DNA of 64,000 bases from contig NZ_CP043959.1 of assembly GCF_008632955.1 (NCBI RefSeq), forward strand, positions 5,828,001 to 5,892,000, given 5' to 3'. Made by a program: the position numbers and the translations under genes. This document shows positions 1-8,448 of the stretch, in pieces. This DNA comes from Streptomyces tendae. Its GTDB lineage: Bacteria > Actinomycetota > Actinomycetes > Streptomycetales > Streptomycetaceae. Below the pieces are notes generated by a model. That model was not told the DNA's origin. It made no database searches and worked only from the letters and a program-made list of their open reading frames with translations. How positions within the stretch are numbered: the first letter of the stretch is position 1; every line of letters starts with the position of its first letter.

Positions 1-2100
1 GAGCGCAAGCGGTTCTGCTCGCGTTCGGACTGCGGGGCGCCGGTGGGCCGGGCCCGCAGCGGCCGGGCGGGACGCACGGAAGGGTTCTGCACCAAGTGCG
101 GCCACCCGTACTCGTTCGTGCCGAAGCTGCGGGCCGGGGACGTGGTGCACGGCCAGTACGAGGTGGTGGGCTGCCTGGCGCACGGCGGGCTCGGCTGGAT
201 CTACCTCGCGGTGGACCGTGCCGTGTCCGACCGCTGGGTGGTCCTCAAGGGTCTCCTCGACACCGGTGACCAGGACGCGATGGCGGCGGCCATCTCCGAG
301 CGCCGGTTCCTCGCGGAGATCGAGCACGCCAACATCGTGCGGATCTACAACTTCGTGGAGCACCTCGACCAGCGCACCGGCTCCCTCGACGGCTACATCG
401 TCATGGAGTACGTCGGCGGCAAGTCGCTGAAGGAGATCGCCAACGCCCGCCGCACACCGGAGGGCAGGCGCGACCCGCTGCCGGTGGAGCAGGCCTGCGC
501 GTACGGCATCGAGGCGCTGGAGGCGCTCGGCCATCTGCACAGCCGCAACCTGCTCTACTGCGACTTCAAGGTGGACAACGCGATCCAGACCGAGGACCAG
601 CTCAAGCTGATCGACATGGGCGCGGTGCGCCGGATGGACGACGAGGAGTCGGCCATCTACGGCACGGTCGGCTACCAGGCGCCGGAGGTCGCCGAGGCGG
701 GCCCGTCGGTGGCGTCCGACCTGTACACGGTCGCCCGCACGCTGGCCGTCCTCACCTTCGACTTCCAGGGGTACACGAACGTCTACGCGGACTCCCTGCC
801 CGACCCGGACAACATCGAGGTGTTCCGGCAGTACGAGTCCTTCTACCGGCTCCTGGTGCGGGCCACCGACCCGGACCCGGCGCGCCGGTTCGCCTCCGCG
901 CAGGAGATGGCCGAGCAGCTCACGGGCGTGCTGCGGGAGGTCGTCTCGCTCCAGTCGGGGCAGGCGCGCCCGGCGCTGTCGACCCTGTTCGGGCCGGAAG
1001 TGCGGGTGACGGACACGGAGTTGTTCCCCGCGCCGGCCGGTGACGTCTCCCGGCTCGGCGCCCGCCCTCCCCGGGGCCGCAGGGGCGCGCCCGCCCTGCC
1101 CGCCGGAGCGGCACCTCTTCCTCCTGCCGTCGGCCCCGCCCCGGCCACCCCCGCCCTGGTCAAGCCCGTGGACTGTGCGACGGCGGCCCTCGCGCTGCCC
1201 GTCCCGCACGTCCAGTCCTCCGACCCCAACGCCGGTTTCCTCGCCGGTCTGCTGACGTCCGCGCCGGCCGAGCTGGTCCACGCGCTGGCCGCGGCGCCCG
1301 GCCCGTCGACGGAGACCCGGCTGCGCGAGGTGCGGGCCCGGCTGGAGACGGGTGAGTGGCACACCGCGCTGGAGGCGCTGCGCGCGCTGGAGGAGCAGGA
1401 CCCCGACGACTGGCGGGTGGTCTGGTACCGGGGCATCGCCGCCCTGGTCACCGGGGACCACGAGGGCGCCGCGCTCGCCTTCGACGCCGTCTACGACGCC
1501 TTCCCGGGCGAGATCGCGCCGAAGCTGGCGCTGGGCGTGTGCGCCGAGGTGCTGGGCCAGTTGGACAACGCCGCCGAGTACTACCGCCTCGTGTGGTCGA
1601 CCGACCCGAGCCATGTGAGCGCCGCGTTCGGGCTGGCCCGGGTGCGCCTGGCGGCCGGGGACCGGCGGGGCGCCGTACACACGCTGGAGTCGGTGCCGGA
1701 GTCCTCCATCCACTACACCGCCGCCCGCGTGGCGGCGGTCCGGGCGCGGCTGCGCGGGCGGACGGTCACCGCCGCCGACGCGCCGTACCTGGACGACCTG
1801 ACGGCCGCCGCCGGGCAGGTCGAGGCCCTGGAGTCGTACGGTCTGGATCCGGCGCGCCGCGAGCTGTTGGCGGCGGAGGTCCTCGGTTGCGGACTGGACT
1901 GGGTACTCTCCGGGGGCCAGGGTTCCGCTCCTCCCGCCGCCGGGGGGCGGACGCTGCTCGGCAGCGGCCTGGACGAGCGTGGCCTGCGCTTCGGTCTGGA
2001 GCGCTCGTACCGCACGCTGGCCCGGCTGGCGCGCAGCGGCGAGGAGAGGATCGACCTGGTGGAACGTGCCAATCGTTACCGCCCCCGGACGTGGGTGTAG
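1..2100 (+). CDS. pknG: PknG-type Ser/Thr protein kinase with TPR tail (5' partial)
   Basis: The reading frame is open from base 1, so the start lies outside the window. The visible protein begins with a rubredoxin-like zinc site (FCSRSDCG and FCTKCG), followed by a kinase domain from about residue 45 of the visible part. The kinase shows a VVLKGL lysine, a catalytic loop LLYCDFKVDN and a DMG in place of DFG, as in PknG. A Pro/Ala linker leads into TPR-like helices to the C terminus. PknG-family kinases are soluble and control nitrogen/carbon metabolism through FHA proteins. The PP2C gene starts 3 bp after the stop, so the two are probably co-translated. The family call is firm; the substrate is unknown. 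Confidence 0.9.
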   Translation, partial: ERKRFCSRSDCGAPVGRARSGRAGRTEGFCTKCGHPYSFVPKLRAGDVVHGQYEVVGCLAHGGLGWIYLAVDRAVSDRWVVLKGLLDTGDQDAMAAAISERRFLAEIEHANIVRIYNFVEHLDQRTGSLDGYIVMEYVGGKSLKEIANARRTPEGRRDPLPVEQACAYGIEALEALGHLHSRNLLYCDFKVDNAIQTEDQLKLIDMGAVRRMDDEESAIYGTVGYQAPEVAEAGPSVASDLYTVARTLAVLTFDFQGYTNVYADSLPDPDNIEVFRQYESFYRLLVRATDPDPARRFASAQEMAEQLTGVLREVVSLQSGQARPALSTLFGPEVRVTDTELFPAPAGDVSRLGARPPRGRRGAPALPAGAAPLPPAVGPAPATPALVKPVDCATAALALPVPHVQSSDPNAGFLAGLLTSAPAELVHALAAAPGPSTETRLREVRARLETGEWHTALEALRALEEQDPDDWRVVWYRGIAALVTGDHEGAALAFDAVYDAFPGEIAPKLALGVCAEVLGQLDNAAEYYRLVWSTDPSHVSAAFGLARVRLAAGDRRGAVHTLESVPESSIHYTAARVAAVRARLRGRTVTAADAPYLDDLTAAAGQVEALESYGLDPARRELLAAEVLGCGLDWVLSGGQGSAPPAAGGRTLLGSGLDERGLRFGLERSYRTLARLARSGEERIDLVERANRYRPRTWV

Positions 2101-2103
2101 TTG

Positions 2104-3933
2104 ATGTCGCAGATGCCCCAGCAGGCCGCGCTGTCGAAATGCCCGAGCTGCGAGGAACCCCTCGAGTCGGGTGATCGTTTCTGCGGTGCGTGCGGATACG
2201 ACCTGTCGGTGGTTCCGGCCCGGCCGACGGACGACCCCACGATCGCCCTGAACGGCGCGGTGCCCCCGCAGTCCGCGGGCGCCGTACCCCCACCGCCCCC
2301 GGCCGCCCCGCCGTCGGTGCCGGGCGCGCCCGCGCCCGGCATCCACCCGGCCGCTCCCGGTCCGAACGCCCCCGCCCCGGGGACACCGTCGGCCGATACG
2401 CCGGCCCACCCCAGGCCCCGGCCCGCACCGGCGGCGCCAGGTGTCCATGCCGCGGCCCAAGGCGCCCCCACCACCGACGCCCCGGCGGCCGGCACATCCG
2501 CCCGCCCGGGGGCCCCCGGCCCGCACCCGGCGGCGCCCGGTGTGCATGCCGCGGCCCAGGCCGACCCGGCGGTCGGCGCTCCCGCCCGTCCGGCGGCGGC
2601 CGCCGCCCCTGTCGCGACCGCGGGCGCGCCGGCGCCCGACACCCCTGTCGTGCCGGAGGCTTCCGGCACGCACGTACCGGCGGCGGATCCGCACGCGGTG
2701 GCGGCCGGGGCGCACGAGTCGGCGGCCGGCCGGCACGTTCCGGTCCAGGGTGCGCCCGCGCGGCCCGGCCACGCCGCGGTGTCCCCGACGGCCGTTCAGG
2801 GCGCGCCCGTTGCGGGTGCCCCGGCGGCCGGGGTCCGCTTCGACCGGCGTGACCGGTCGGGGGCGCCCGACGGCGGGGCACCCGCCCAGGACGCCCCGCA
2901 CACGCCGGACGCACCCGGCACATCCCCCGCCCACCAGCCCGCGCAGCCCGACGAGTACCCGCTGCAGGCGCCGGACCCGCGCGTGGCCGCCGAGCCGGCG
3001 CAGGCCGGTCCGGCGCCCGCCGTGTGCGTGGCGTGCCGCGCCGGCCGGGTGGACGACGACGGCTACTGCGAGAACTGCGGCCACGCCCAGCCGCGCGAAC
3101 GGGACCACATGGAACAGGAATGCGGCCCGCTGGCCGCGGTCAGCGACCGCGGACTGCGGCACCACCGCAACGAGGACGCCTTCGCCGTCGGCACCACCGC
3201 GCTGCCCGACGGCTCCCCGGTGTACGTGGCGGTCGTCTGCGACGGTGTCTCCTCGGCGACCCGGCCCGACGAGGCGTCACTGGCCGCCTCCCGCGCGGCG
3301 AACGCCTCCCTGCTCGCCGCCCTGCCGCGCGGCACGCACCCGCAGCAGGCGATGCACGACGCGGTCCTCGCCGCCTCCGAGGCGGTCAACGCGCTGGCCG
3401 GTGAGCAGCCGGCCGGCGCCCGCGAGCACGCCCCGCAGCAGAACGCCCCCGCCTGCACGATCGTCGGCGCCGTGGTGACGGCGGGCCTGCTGGTCGTCGG
3501 CTGGGTCGGCGACAGCCGCGCGTACTGGATCCCCGTGGACCGGTCCGCCCCGCCGGCCCGGCTGACCGAGGACGATTCGTGGGCCGCGCAGATGGTGGCC
3601 GCGGGTCTGATGGGCGAGGCGGAGGCGTACGCCGACCACCGCGCGCACGCCATCACCGGCTGGCTCGGCGCCGACGCCTACGACCTGGAGCCGCACACCG
3701 CGGCCTTCAAGCCCGACCGCCCCGGGGTGGTCGTCGTCTGCACCGACGGCCTGTGGAACTACGCCGAGTCCGCCGACGAGATGGCCGAGGTGGTGCCCGT
3801 CGACGCCGCCGCGCGCCCGCTGCACGCCGCCCAGGTGCTCGTCGGTCACGCCCTCGACGGCGGCGGCCACGACAACGTAACAGTGGCGCTGGTGCCGTTC
3901 CCGGCCGTCCCGCAGGGGGCAGGATCGGCCTGA
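2104..3933 (+). CDS. PP2C-family Ser/Thr phosphatase with two zinc ribbons
   Basis: A 609-residue protein. It has an N-terminal zinc ribbon (CPSCEE / CGACGYD), about 270 residues of Pro/Ala/Gly low-complexity linker, a second zinc ribbon (CVACRAG / CENCGH), then a PP2C domain in the last 270 residues. PP2C motifs visible are RHHRNEDAF, VVCDGVSS, GWVGDSRAYW, CTDGLWN and GGGHDNVTVAL, which supply the metal-binding aspartates. It probably removes phosphates placed by the PknG-like kinase upstream. ATG 2104 was chosen; TTG 2101 directly after the kinase stop is an alternative. There is no transmembrane segment, so it is cytoplasmic. Confidence 0.88.
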   Translation: MSQMPQQAALSKCPSCEEPLESGDRFCGACGYDLSVVPARPTDDPTIALNGAVPPQSAGAVPPPPPAAPPSVPGAPAPGIHPAAPGPNAPAPGTPSADTPAHPRPRPAPAAPGVHAAAQGAPTTDAPAAGTSARPGAPGPHPAAPGVHAAAQADPAVGAPARPAAAAAPVATAGAPAPDTPVVPEASGTHVPAADPHAVAAGAHESAAGRHVPVQGAPARPGHAAVSPTAVQGAPVAGAPAAGVRFDRRDRSGAPDGGAPAQDAPHTPDAPGTSPAHQPAQPDEYPLQAPDPRVAAEPAQAGPAPAVCVACRAGRVDDDGYCENCGHAQPRERDHMEQECGPLAAVSDRGLRHHRNEDAFAVGTTALPDGSPVYVAVVCDGVSSATRPDEASLAASRAANASLLAALPRGTHPQQAMHDAVLAASEAVNALAGEQPAGAREHAPQQNAPACTIVGAVVTAGLLVVGWVGDSRAYWIPVDRSAPPARLTEDDSWAAQMVAAGLMGEAEAYADHRAHAITGWLGADAYDLEPHTAAFKPDRPGVVVVCTDGLWNYAESADEMAEVVPVDAAARPLHAAQVLVGHALDGGGHDNVTVALVPFPAVPQGAGSA

Positions 3934-4045
3934 GGCCGCGTACGGGGAGCCTCGCACGGGGAAGCCGCAACGGACCGGAGGGGACCGGTCCGTCGATTCG
4001 TCGTCGCCCCGCGCCGTCGGGGCACCGGAGGGGGAGCGAACAGGC

Positions 4046-5392
4046 ATGGCCAATTTCTCGAAATCGAACGTGCCGCAGTTCTCGGTGGACGTGTACCAGA
4101 ACGAGTACCTGCCGGAGGGCGGCCGCGAGGTCAACGCGGTGGTGACGGTGACCGCGACCGGCGGCGGCACCATCGGCAGCGCGGTGGCGGCACCCCACCT
4201 GTACTCGCCCGGCGAGGGTCCGTCGGCCGCCGTGGTCCTGATGGTCGACTGCTCCGGCTCGATGGATTACCCGCCGACCAAGATGCGCAACGCCCGGGAC
4301 GCCACGGCCGCCGCGATCGGCACCCTGCGCGACGGCGTGCACTTCGCGGTGGTCGGCGGGACGCACCTGGCGCGCGAGGTGTACCCGGGCGACGGGCGTC
4401 TCGCAGTCGCCGGACCGGAGACCCGGGAGCAGGCCAGGCAGGCGCTGCGGAAGCTGAGCGCGGGCGGCGGCACGGCGATCGGGACCTGGCTGCGCCGGGC
4501 CGACCGGCTGCTGGCGTCGGCGGACGTGGCGATCCGGCACGGCATCCTGCTCACCGACGGCCGCAACGAGCACGAGACGCCGGAGGATCTGAAGGCCGCC
4601 CTGGACGCCTGCGCCGGACGGTTCACCTGTGACGCGCGCGGTGTGGGCACCGACTGGGAAGTGAAAGAAGTCACAGGCATCGCCTCGGCCCTCCTCGGCA
4701 CCGCCGACATCGTCGCCGACCCGGCCGGTCTGGCCGCCGACTTCACGCGGATGATGGAGACGGCGATGGGCAAGGAGGTCGCGGACGTCTCGCTGCGCCT
4801 GTGGACCCCGGCCGGGGCGACGGTGAAGTTCGTCAAGCAGGTCGCCCCGACGGTGGAGGAACTCACCGCCCGCCGCACCGAGGCGGGCCCCCGGGCGGGC
4901 GATTACCCGCTCGGTTCCTGGGGCGACGAGTCCCGTGACTACCACGTCTGCGTGGAGGTCCCGCCCGCCGCCGTCGGCCAGGAGATGCTGGCGGCGCGGC
5001 TGTCGCTGGTGATTCCGCACCCGGGGGGCAGTGTGCAGAACCTGGGCGCGCAAGGGCTGGTGCGGGCCGTGTGGACCGACGACCTGGCCGCGTCGACGTC
5101 GATCAACCCCCAGGTCGCGCACTACACAGGTCAGGCCGAACTGGCGGAAGTCATCCAACAGGGCCTGGATTTGCGCAAAGTGGGCGATACCGACGGAGCA
5201 ACGGCCAAGCTGGGGCGGGCCGTTCAGCTCGCGAGCGCGTCCGGCAACGCCGATACTGCGAAACTGCTCGCGAAGGTGGTGGACGTCGTCGACGCCGCGA
5301 CCGGTACTGTGCGACTGAAGGCGAAGGTCGAGGAGGCCGATGAGATGACACTCGAGACTCGGTCGACCAAGACCGTTCGTGTAAAGAAGTGA
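4046..5392 (+). CDS. VWA domain protein of the kinase/phosphatase cluster
   Basis: A 448-residue von Willebrand A protein. The MIDAS metal site is complete: DCSGS near residue 70, a GGGTAIGTW threonine near residue 142, and LLTDGRNEH near residue 172. A beta-rich domain and a C-terminal helical part follow. Cytoplasmic VWA proteins encoded beside a kinase and a PP2C phosphatase recall the TerY-P triad described in comparative genomics of Ter stress systems. ATG 4046 is preceded by GAGGGGGAG. It lies 112 bp after the PP2C gene and 83 bp before the FHA gene on the same strand. The biochemical role is inferred only from this context. Confidence 0.85.
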   Translation: MANFSKSNVPQFSVDVYQNEYLPEGGREVNAVVTVTATGGGTIGSAVAAPHLYSPGEGPSAAVVLMVDCSGSMDYPPTKMRNARDATAAAIGTLRDGVHFAVVGGTHLAREVYPGDGRLAVAGPETREQARQALRKLSAGGGTAIGTWLRRADRLLASADVAIRHGILLTDGRNEHETPEDLKAALDACAGRFTCDARGVGTDWEVKEVTGIASALLGTADIVADPAGLAADFTRMMETAMGKEVADVSLRLWTPAGATVKFVKQVAPTVEELTARRTEAGPRAGDYPLGSWGDESRDYHVCVEVPPAAVGQEMLAARLSLVIPHPGGSVQNLGAQGLVRAVWTDDLAASTSINPQVAHYTGQAELAEVIQQGLDLRKVGDTDGATAKLGRAVQLASASGNADTAKLLAKVVDVVDAATGTVRLKAKVEEADEMTLETRSTKTVRVKK

Positions 5393-5475
5393 TCCGTAAG
5401 TAAACGAGCCTGACCCCTCGGGGTCGGAGAAATCCGGTCGGAACCGGCCGGAAAAGGAGAGGGGGAAGCGCCGAC

Positions 5476-6813
5476 ATGCCGACCTGCCCGAACGGACACC
5501 AGTCGGGTTCCGACGACTGGTGCGAGGTGTGCGGTCACCGCATGGCGGGTGCCGTGCCCCCACCTCCTCCCCCGCCGCCGGCACCCGGCGGCGGCTACGG
5601 ATTCCCTCCGCCCCCCGGCGGTCCCGGCGGCGCTCCGGGAGGCCCCGGTGGCTACGGCGGCCCGGGCGGTCCCGGCGCCCAGCCGGAGCTGTGCCCGCAG
5701 TGCCGTACGCCGCGTGAGGGCGGTGCGCCGTTCTGCGAGGAGTGCCGCTGGAACTTCCTCACCAACACGGCGACCTCCTACACCCCTGCCGCCCCGCGCC
5801 CGCCGGCGCCCGGCCCCGGCGGTCCGGGCGGCCACGGCGGTCCCGGTGGTCATGGCGGACCCGGTGGCCATGGCGGTCCCGGTGGTCCGGGCGGCCCCTT
5901 CGGGCAGCAGCCTCCCGGTCCGTCGTACGGCGGCGGCGACGGGTTCGACTACCAGGGCTCGCGTCCCTCGCAGGTGAACCGGCCCGCCGAGCCGATCCCG
6001 CCGGGTCCGCCCGGCTTCGGCGGCGAGCCCTCGCGCCCGGTCCCGCCCCCGCCCGGCCCCGGCGGTCGCGGCAACCCGGGTGGTCCCGGCGGCCCCGGCG
6101 GACCGAACGGCCCCGGTGCCCCGCAGGCGTTCCACTCCGGTCCCCCGGCCCCTCCCGGTTTCCCGCAGGAGACCGGCCGCCCGCCGCAGGGCGGACCGTC
6201 CTTCGGCGGCGGTGACGACGACTGGGTGATCTCCCCGCCGACCGGCGGCCCCGGTGGTCCCGGTGGCGGCCCTGGTGGCCGTGGTGGCCCCGGCGGTCCG
6301 AACGGCCCCGGTGGGCACGGCGGCTACGGCTACCCGCACCCCGGCGGCACCCAGGCGCCTCCCGGACCCGGCGGTTACCCGCAGCAGCCCCGGCAGCCGC
6401 AGGGCCCGGTGACCTGGACCGCGACCATCGGCCCGGACCGCGACTACTTCATGGCGATGATGCAGCGCTCCGGCCCCGAGGCCGCGGGCCTGAACCTGCC
6501 CGCGTACTCGCCCGAGCAGCAGCGCACCCTCACCGGCAACCAGATCACCATCGGCCGCCGCCGGCACTCCACCGGCGACACCCCCGACATCGATCTGTCC
6601 ACCCCGCCGGAGGACCCGGGCGTCTCGCACCAGCACGCGGTGCTGGTGCAGCAGCCGGACGGCAGCTGGGCGGTCGTCGACCAGAACTCGACGAACGGCA
6701 CGACGGTCAACGGCTCCGAGGAGCCCATCCAGCCGTTCGTCCCGATCCCGCTGCAGGACGGCGACCGGGTGCACGTGGGCGCCTGGACGACGATCACCAT
6801 CCGCCGGGGCTGA
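5476..6813 (+). CDS. FHA domain protein with zinc ribbons and Gly/Pro-rich linker
   Basis: A 445-residue protein starting at ATG 5476 behind AAAAGGAGAGGGGG. It has two zinc ribbons (CPNGH/CEVCGH near residues 4-20, CPQCR/CEECRW near 73-93), a long Gly/Pro linker, and a C-terminal FHA domain from about residue 350. FHA hallmarks are ITIGRRR, VSHQHAVL and DQNSTNGTTVNG, so the phosphothreonine-binding Arg, Ser-x-x-His and Asn are present. It is the likely phospho-reader of the kinase in this cluster, as GarA/OdhI is for PknG. Its last 20 bases overlap the convergent methyltransferase gene. Confidence 0.88.
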   Translation: MPTCPNGHQSGSDDWCEVCGHRMAGAVPPPPPPPPAPGGGYGFPPPPGGPGGAPGGPGGYGGPGGPGAQPELCPQCRTPREGGAPFCEECRWNFLTNTATSYTPAAPRPPAPGPGGPGGHGGPGGHGGPGGHGGPGGPGGPFGQQPPGPSYGGGDGFDYQGSRPSQVNRPAEPIPPGPPGFGGEPSRPVPPPPGPGGRGNPGGPGGPGGPNGPGAPQAFHSGPPAPPGFPQETGRPPQGGPSFGGGDDDWVISPPTGGPGGPGGGPGGRGGPGGPNGPGGHGGYGYPHPGGTQAPPGPGGYPQQPRQPQGPVTWTATIGPDRDYFMAMMQRSGPEAAGLNLPAYSPEQQRTLTGNQITIGRRRHSTGDTPDIDLSTPPEDPGVSHQHAVLVQQPDGSWAVVDQNSTNGTTVNGSEEPIQPFVPIPLQDGDRVHVGAWTTITIRRG

Positions 6814-7792
6814 GCTCCGGCAGCGGCCAGACGTGCCTCCCCGCGGGGCCGTCCAGCCAGGCCCGAACGCCCTCCGCGTCGACGGTCAGGCCGTAGCGTT
6901 CGCGCTGCGGCCTGCCTTCGCGTTCCCAGACGTCGTACGCCTCCCCGGGGCCGAGGGTCCCGGCGGTCAGTTCGAGAAGGAACCGGAAGAGGTCGCTCCG
7001 CCGGGCCGCCGAAGGCAGTCCGTCCAGGTCGGGCGGCTCCTGCGGGGGGCCGCCCGCGCCGCGCAGCGGCACGAAGTAGGCGGGCGTGTTCAGGAACGGC
7101 CCCTCGGCACGGCGGGCGTCGCGCACGGTCAGGGCGACCAGACCGGTGGCGAACGGGCCGAGGATCCGGCCCCCCGGGCGGCACTGGGCGAGCCAGGCGC
7201 GCGGGATCGCCGGCAGGGCGCAGGTCGCGACGATCCGGTCGTACGGCGCGCGTGCGGGCACCCCGCGCGACCCGTCGCCGGTGACGACGGCGGGGCGGTG
7301 CCCGGCGGCCGCCAGGTGCCGGCGGGCCGACTCGGTGATCTCCGGGTCGAGATCGATCGTGGTGACCAGGGAGTCGTCGCCGAGCCGGTGGGCGAGCAGG
7401 GCGGCGTTGTAGCCGCTGCCGGTGCCGATCTCCAGGACCCGGTGGCCGTCCCGGACGCGCAGGCCCGCCAGCATCAGCGCCATGAGGGAGGGCTGGCTGC
7501 TGGAGGAGAGCAGCTCGCCGTCGCGCATCCGGATCGCCAGCGGGGTGTCCTCGTACGCGCCGCGCAGCCACCGCTCGCGCGCGGCGGGGTCGGGGTGCTC
7601 GCCCCACCGGCGTTCGTACCCGCCCCTGACGCCGACGTAGTAGGAGGGCACGAACAGATGGCGGGGCACGGCGGCGAACGCCTCCCGCCACACCGGGTCC
7701 GCCGCGAAGGCGCCGCTCGCCTCGATCTCCCGCACCAGCGCCGTCCGCGCCGCAAGGGCGAGGCCGTCACCGTCCACAGGGGGTTCGTCCAC
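6794..7792 (-). CDS. PCMT-like SAM-dependent methyltransferase
   Basis: A 332-residue protein of the protein-L-isoaspartate O-methyltransferase superfamily. Seen: PRHLFVPS near residue 50, SQPSLMALML, the SAM-binding VLEIGTGSGYNAALLA near residue 121, and a second-strand acidic residue in TTIDLDPE. It is longer than classical PCMT (about 210 residues); the extra C-terminal 120 residues are of unknown function. Similar long Streptomyces proteins are often called methyltransferase or 'protein carboxymethylase', and some act as tailoring enzymes for peptides, so the substrate is open. The 3' end overlaps the FHA gene; its start is 63 bp from the divergent globin gene. Confidence 0.8.
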   Translation of the reverse strand: MDEPPVDGDGLALAARTALVREIEASGAFAADPVWREAFAAVPRHLFVPSYYVGVRGGYERRWGEHPDPAARERWLRGAYEDTPLAIRMRDGELLSSSSQPSLMALMLAGLRVRDGHRVLEIGTGSGYNAALLAHRLGDDSLVTTIDLDPEITESARRHLAAAGHRPAVVTGDGSRGVPARAPYDRIVATCALPAIPRAWLAQCRPGGRILGPFATGLVALTVRDARRAEGPFLNTPAYFVPLRGAGGPPQEPPDLDGLPSAARRSDLFRFLLELTAGTLGPGEAYDVWEREGRPQRERYGLTVDAEGVRAWLDGPAGRHVWPLPELSPGGW

Positions 7793-7855
7793 CCCTCCAC
7801 GGTAGGGCTCCGGGGGGTCCTAGGCCTTGAGTCCTATGCCGTCGTGTCTGAGACC

Positions 7856-8269
7856 ATGGACGGCGTGACAGAGATTCGGCGCGGCACGCTTCAGGAGCAG
7901 ACCTTCTACGAGCAGGTCGGCGGGGAGGAGACCTTCCGCCGGCTCGTCCACCGTTTCTACCAGGGAGTGGCCGAGGACCCGCTGCTCCGGCCGATGTACC
8001 CGGAGGAGGACCTGGGCCCGGCCGAGGAGCGGATGACGCTCTTCCTCATGCAGTACTGGGGCGGTCCGACCACGTACAGCCAGAACCGGGGTCACCCGCG
8101 GCTGCGGATGCGGCACGCCCCGTTCAAGGTCGACCGCGCCGCGCACGACGCGTGGCTGAAGCACATGCGGGACGCCGTGGACGATCTGGGTCTGTCCGAG
8201 GAGCACGAACAGACCCTGTGGAAGTACCTGACCTACGCGGCCGCCTCGATGATCAACTCCCCGGACTGA
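7856..8269 (+). CDS. glbO: Group II truncated haemoglobin (TrHbO)
   Basis: A 137-residue globin of the 2/2 type. The family signatures are clear: an N-terminal YEQVGGEETF, LRPMYPEEDL, the QYWGGP stretch of group II globins, and RGHPRLRMRHAPF containing the proximal (F8) histidine. Group II globins bind O2/NO tightly and are linked to redox and NO handling. ATG 7856 was chosen; GTG 7865 in the same frame is equally possible, giving a protein starting VTEIRRG. It is monocistronic by position: a divergent methyltransferase gene on the left, a 179-bp gap on the right. Confidence 0.88.
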   Translation: MDGVTEIRRGTLQEQTFYEQVGGEETFRRLVHRFYQGVAEDPLLRPMYPEEDLGPAEERMTLFLMQYWGGPTTYSQNRGHPRLRMRHAPFKVDRAAHDAWLKHMRDAVDDLGLSEEHEQTLWKYLTYAAASMINSPD

Positions 8270-8448
8270 CCTGACGCACCCCGCGCGGGGACAGGCCGCC
8301 GACCCTCCCCGTCACACGTCCGCCACATAACGGTCACCGGGCTCCGCATTCCGATCACGATCAGGTCAAAAGCGGAGACCGGACGATGCCCCTCGCCTTG
8401 CCCCTCTGACAACATCACCGAGAGGTCTGGACAACAGGGGGGCGCGGG

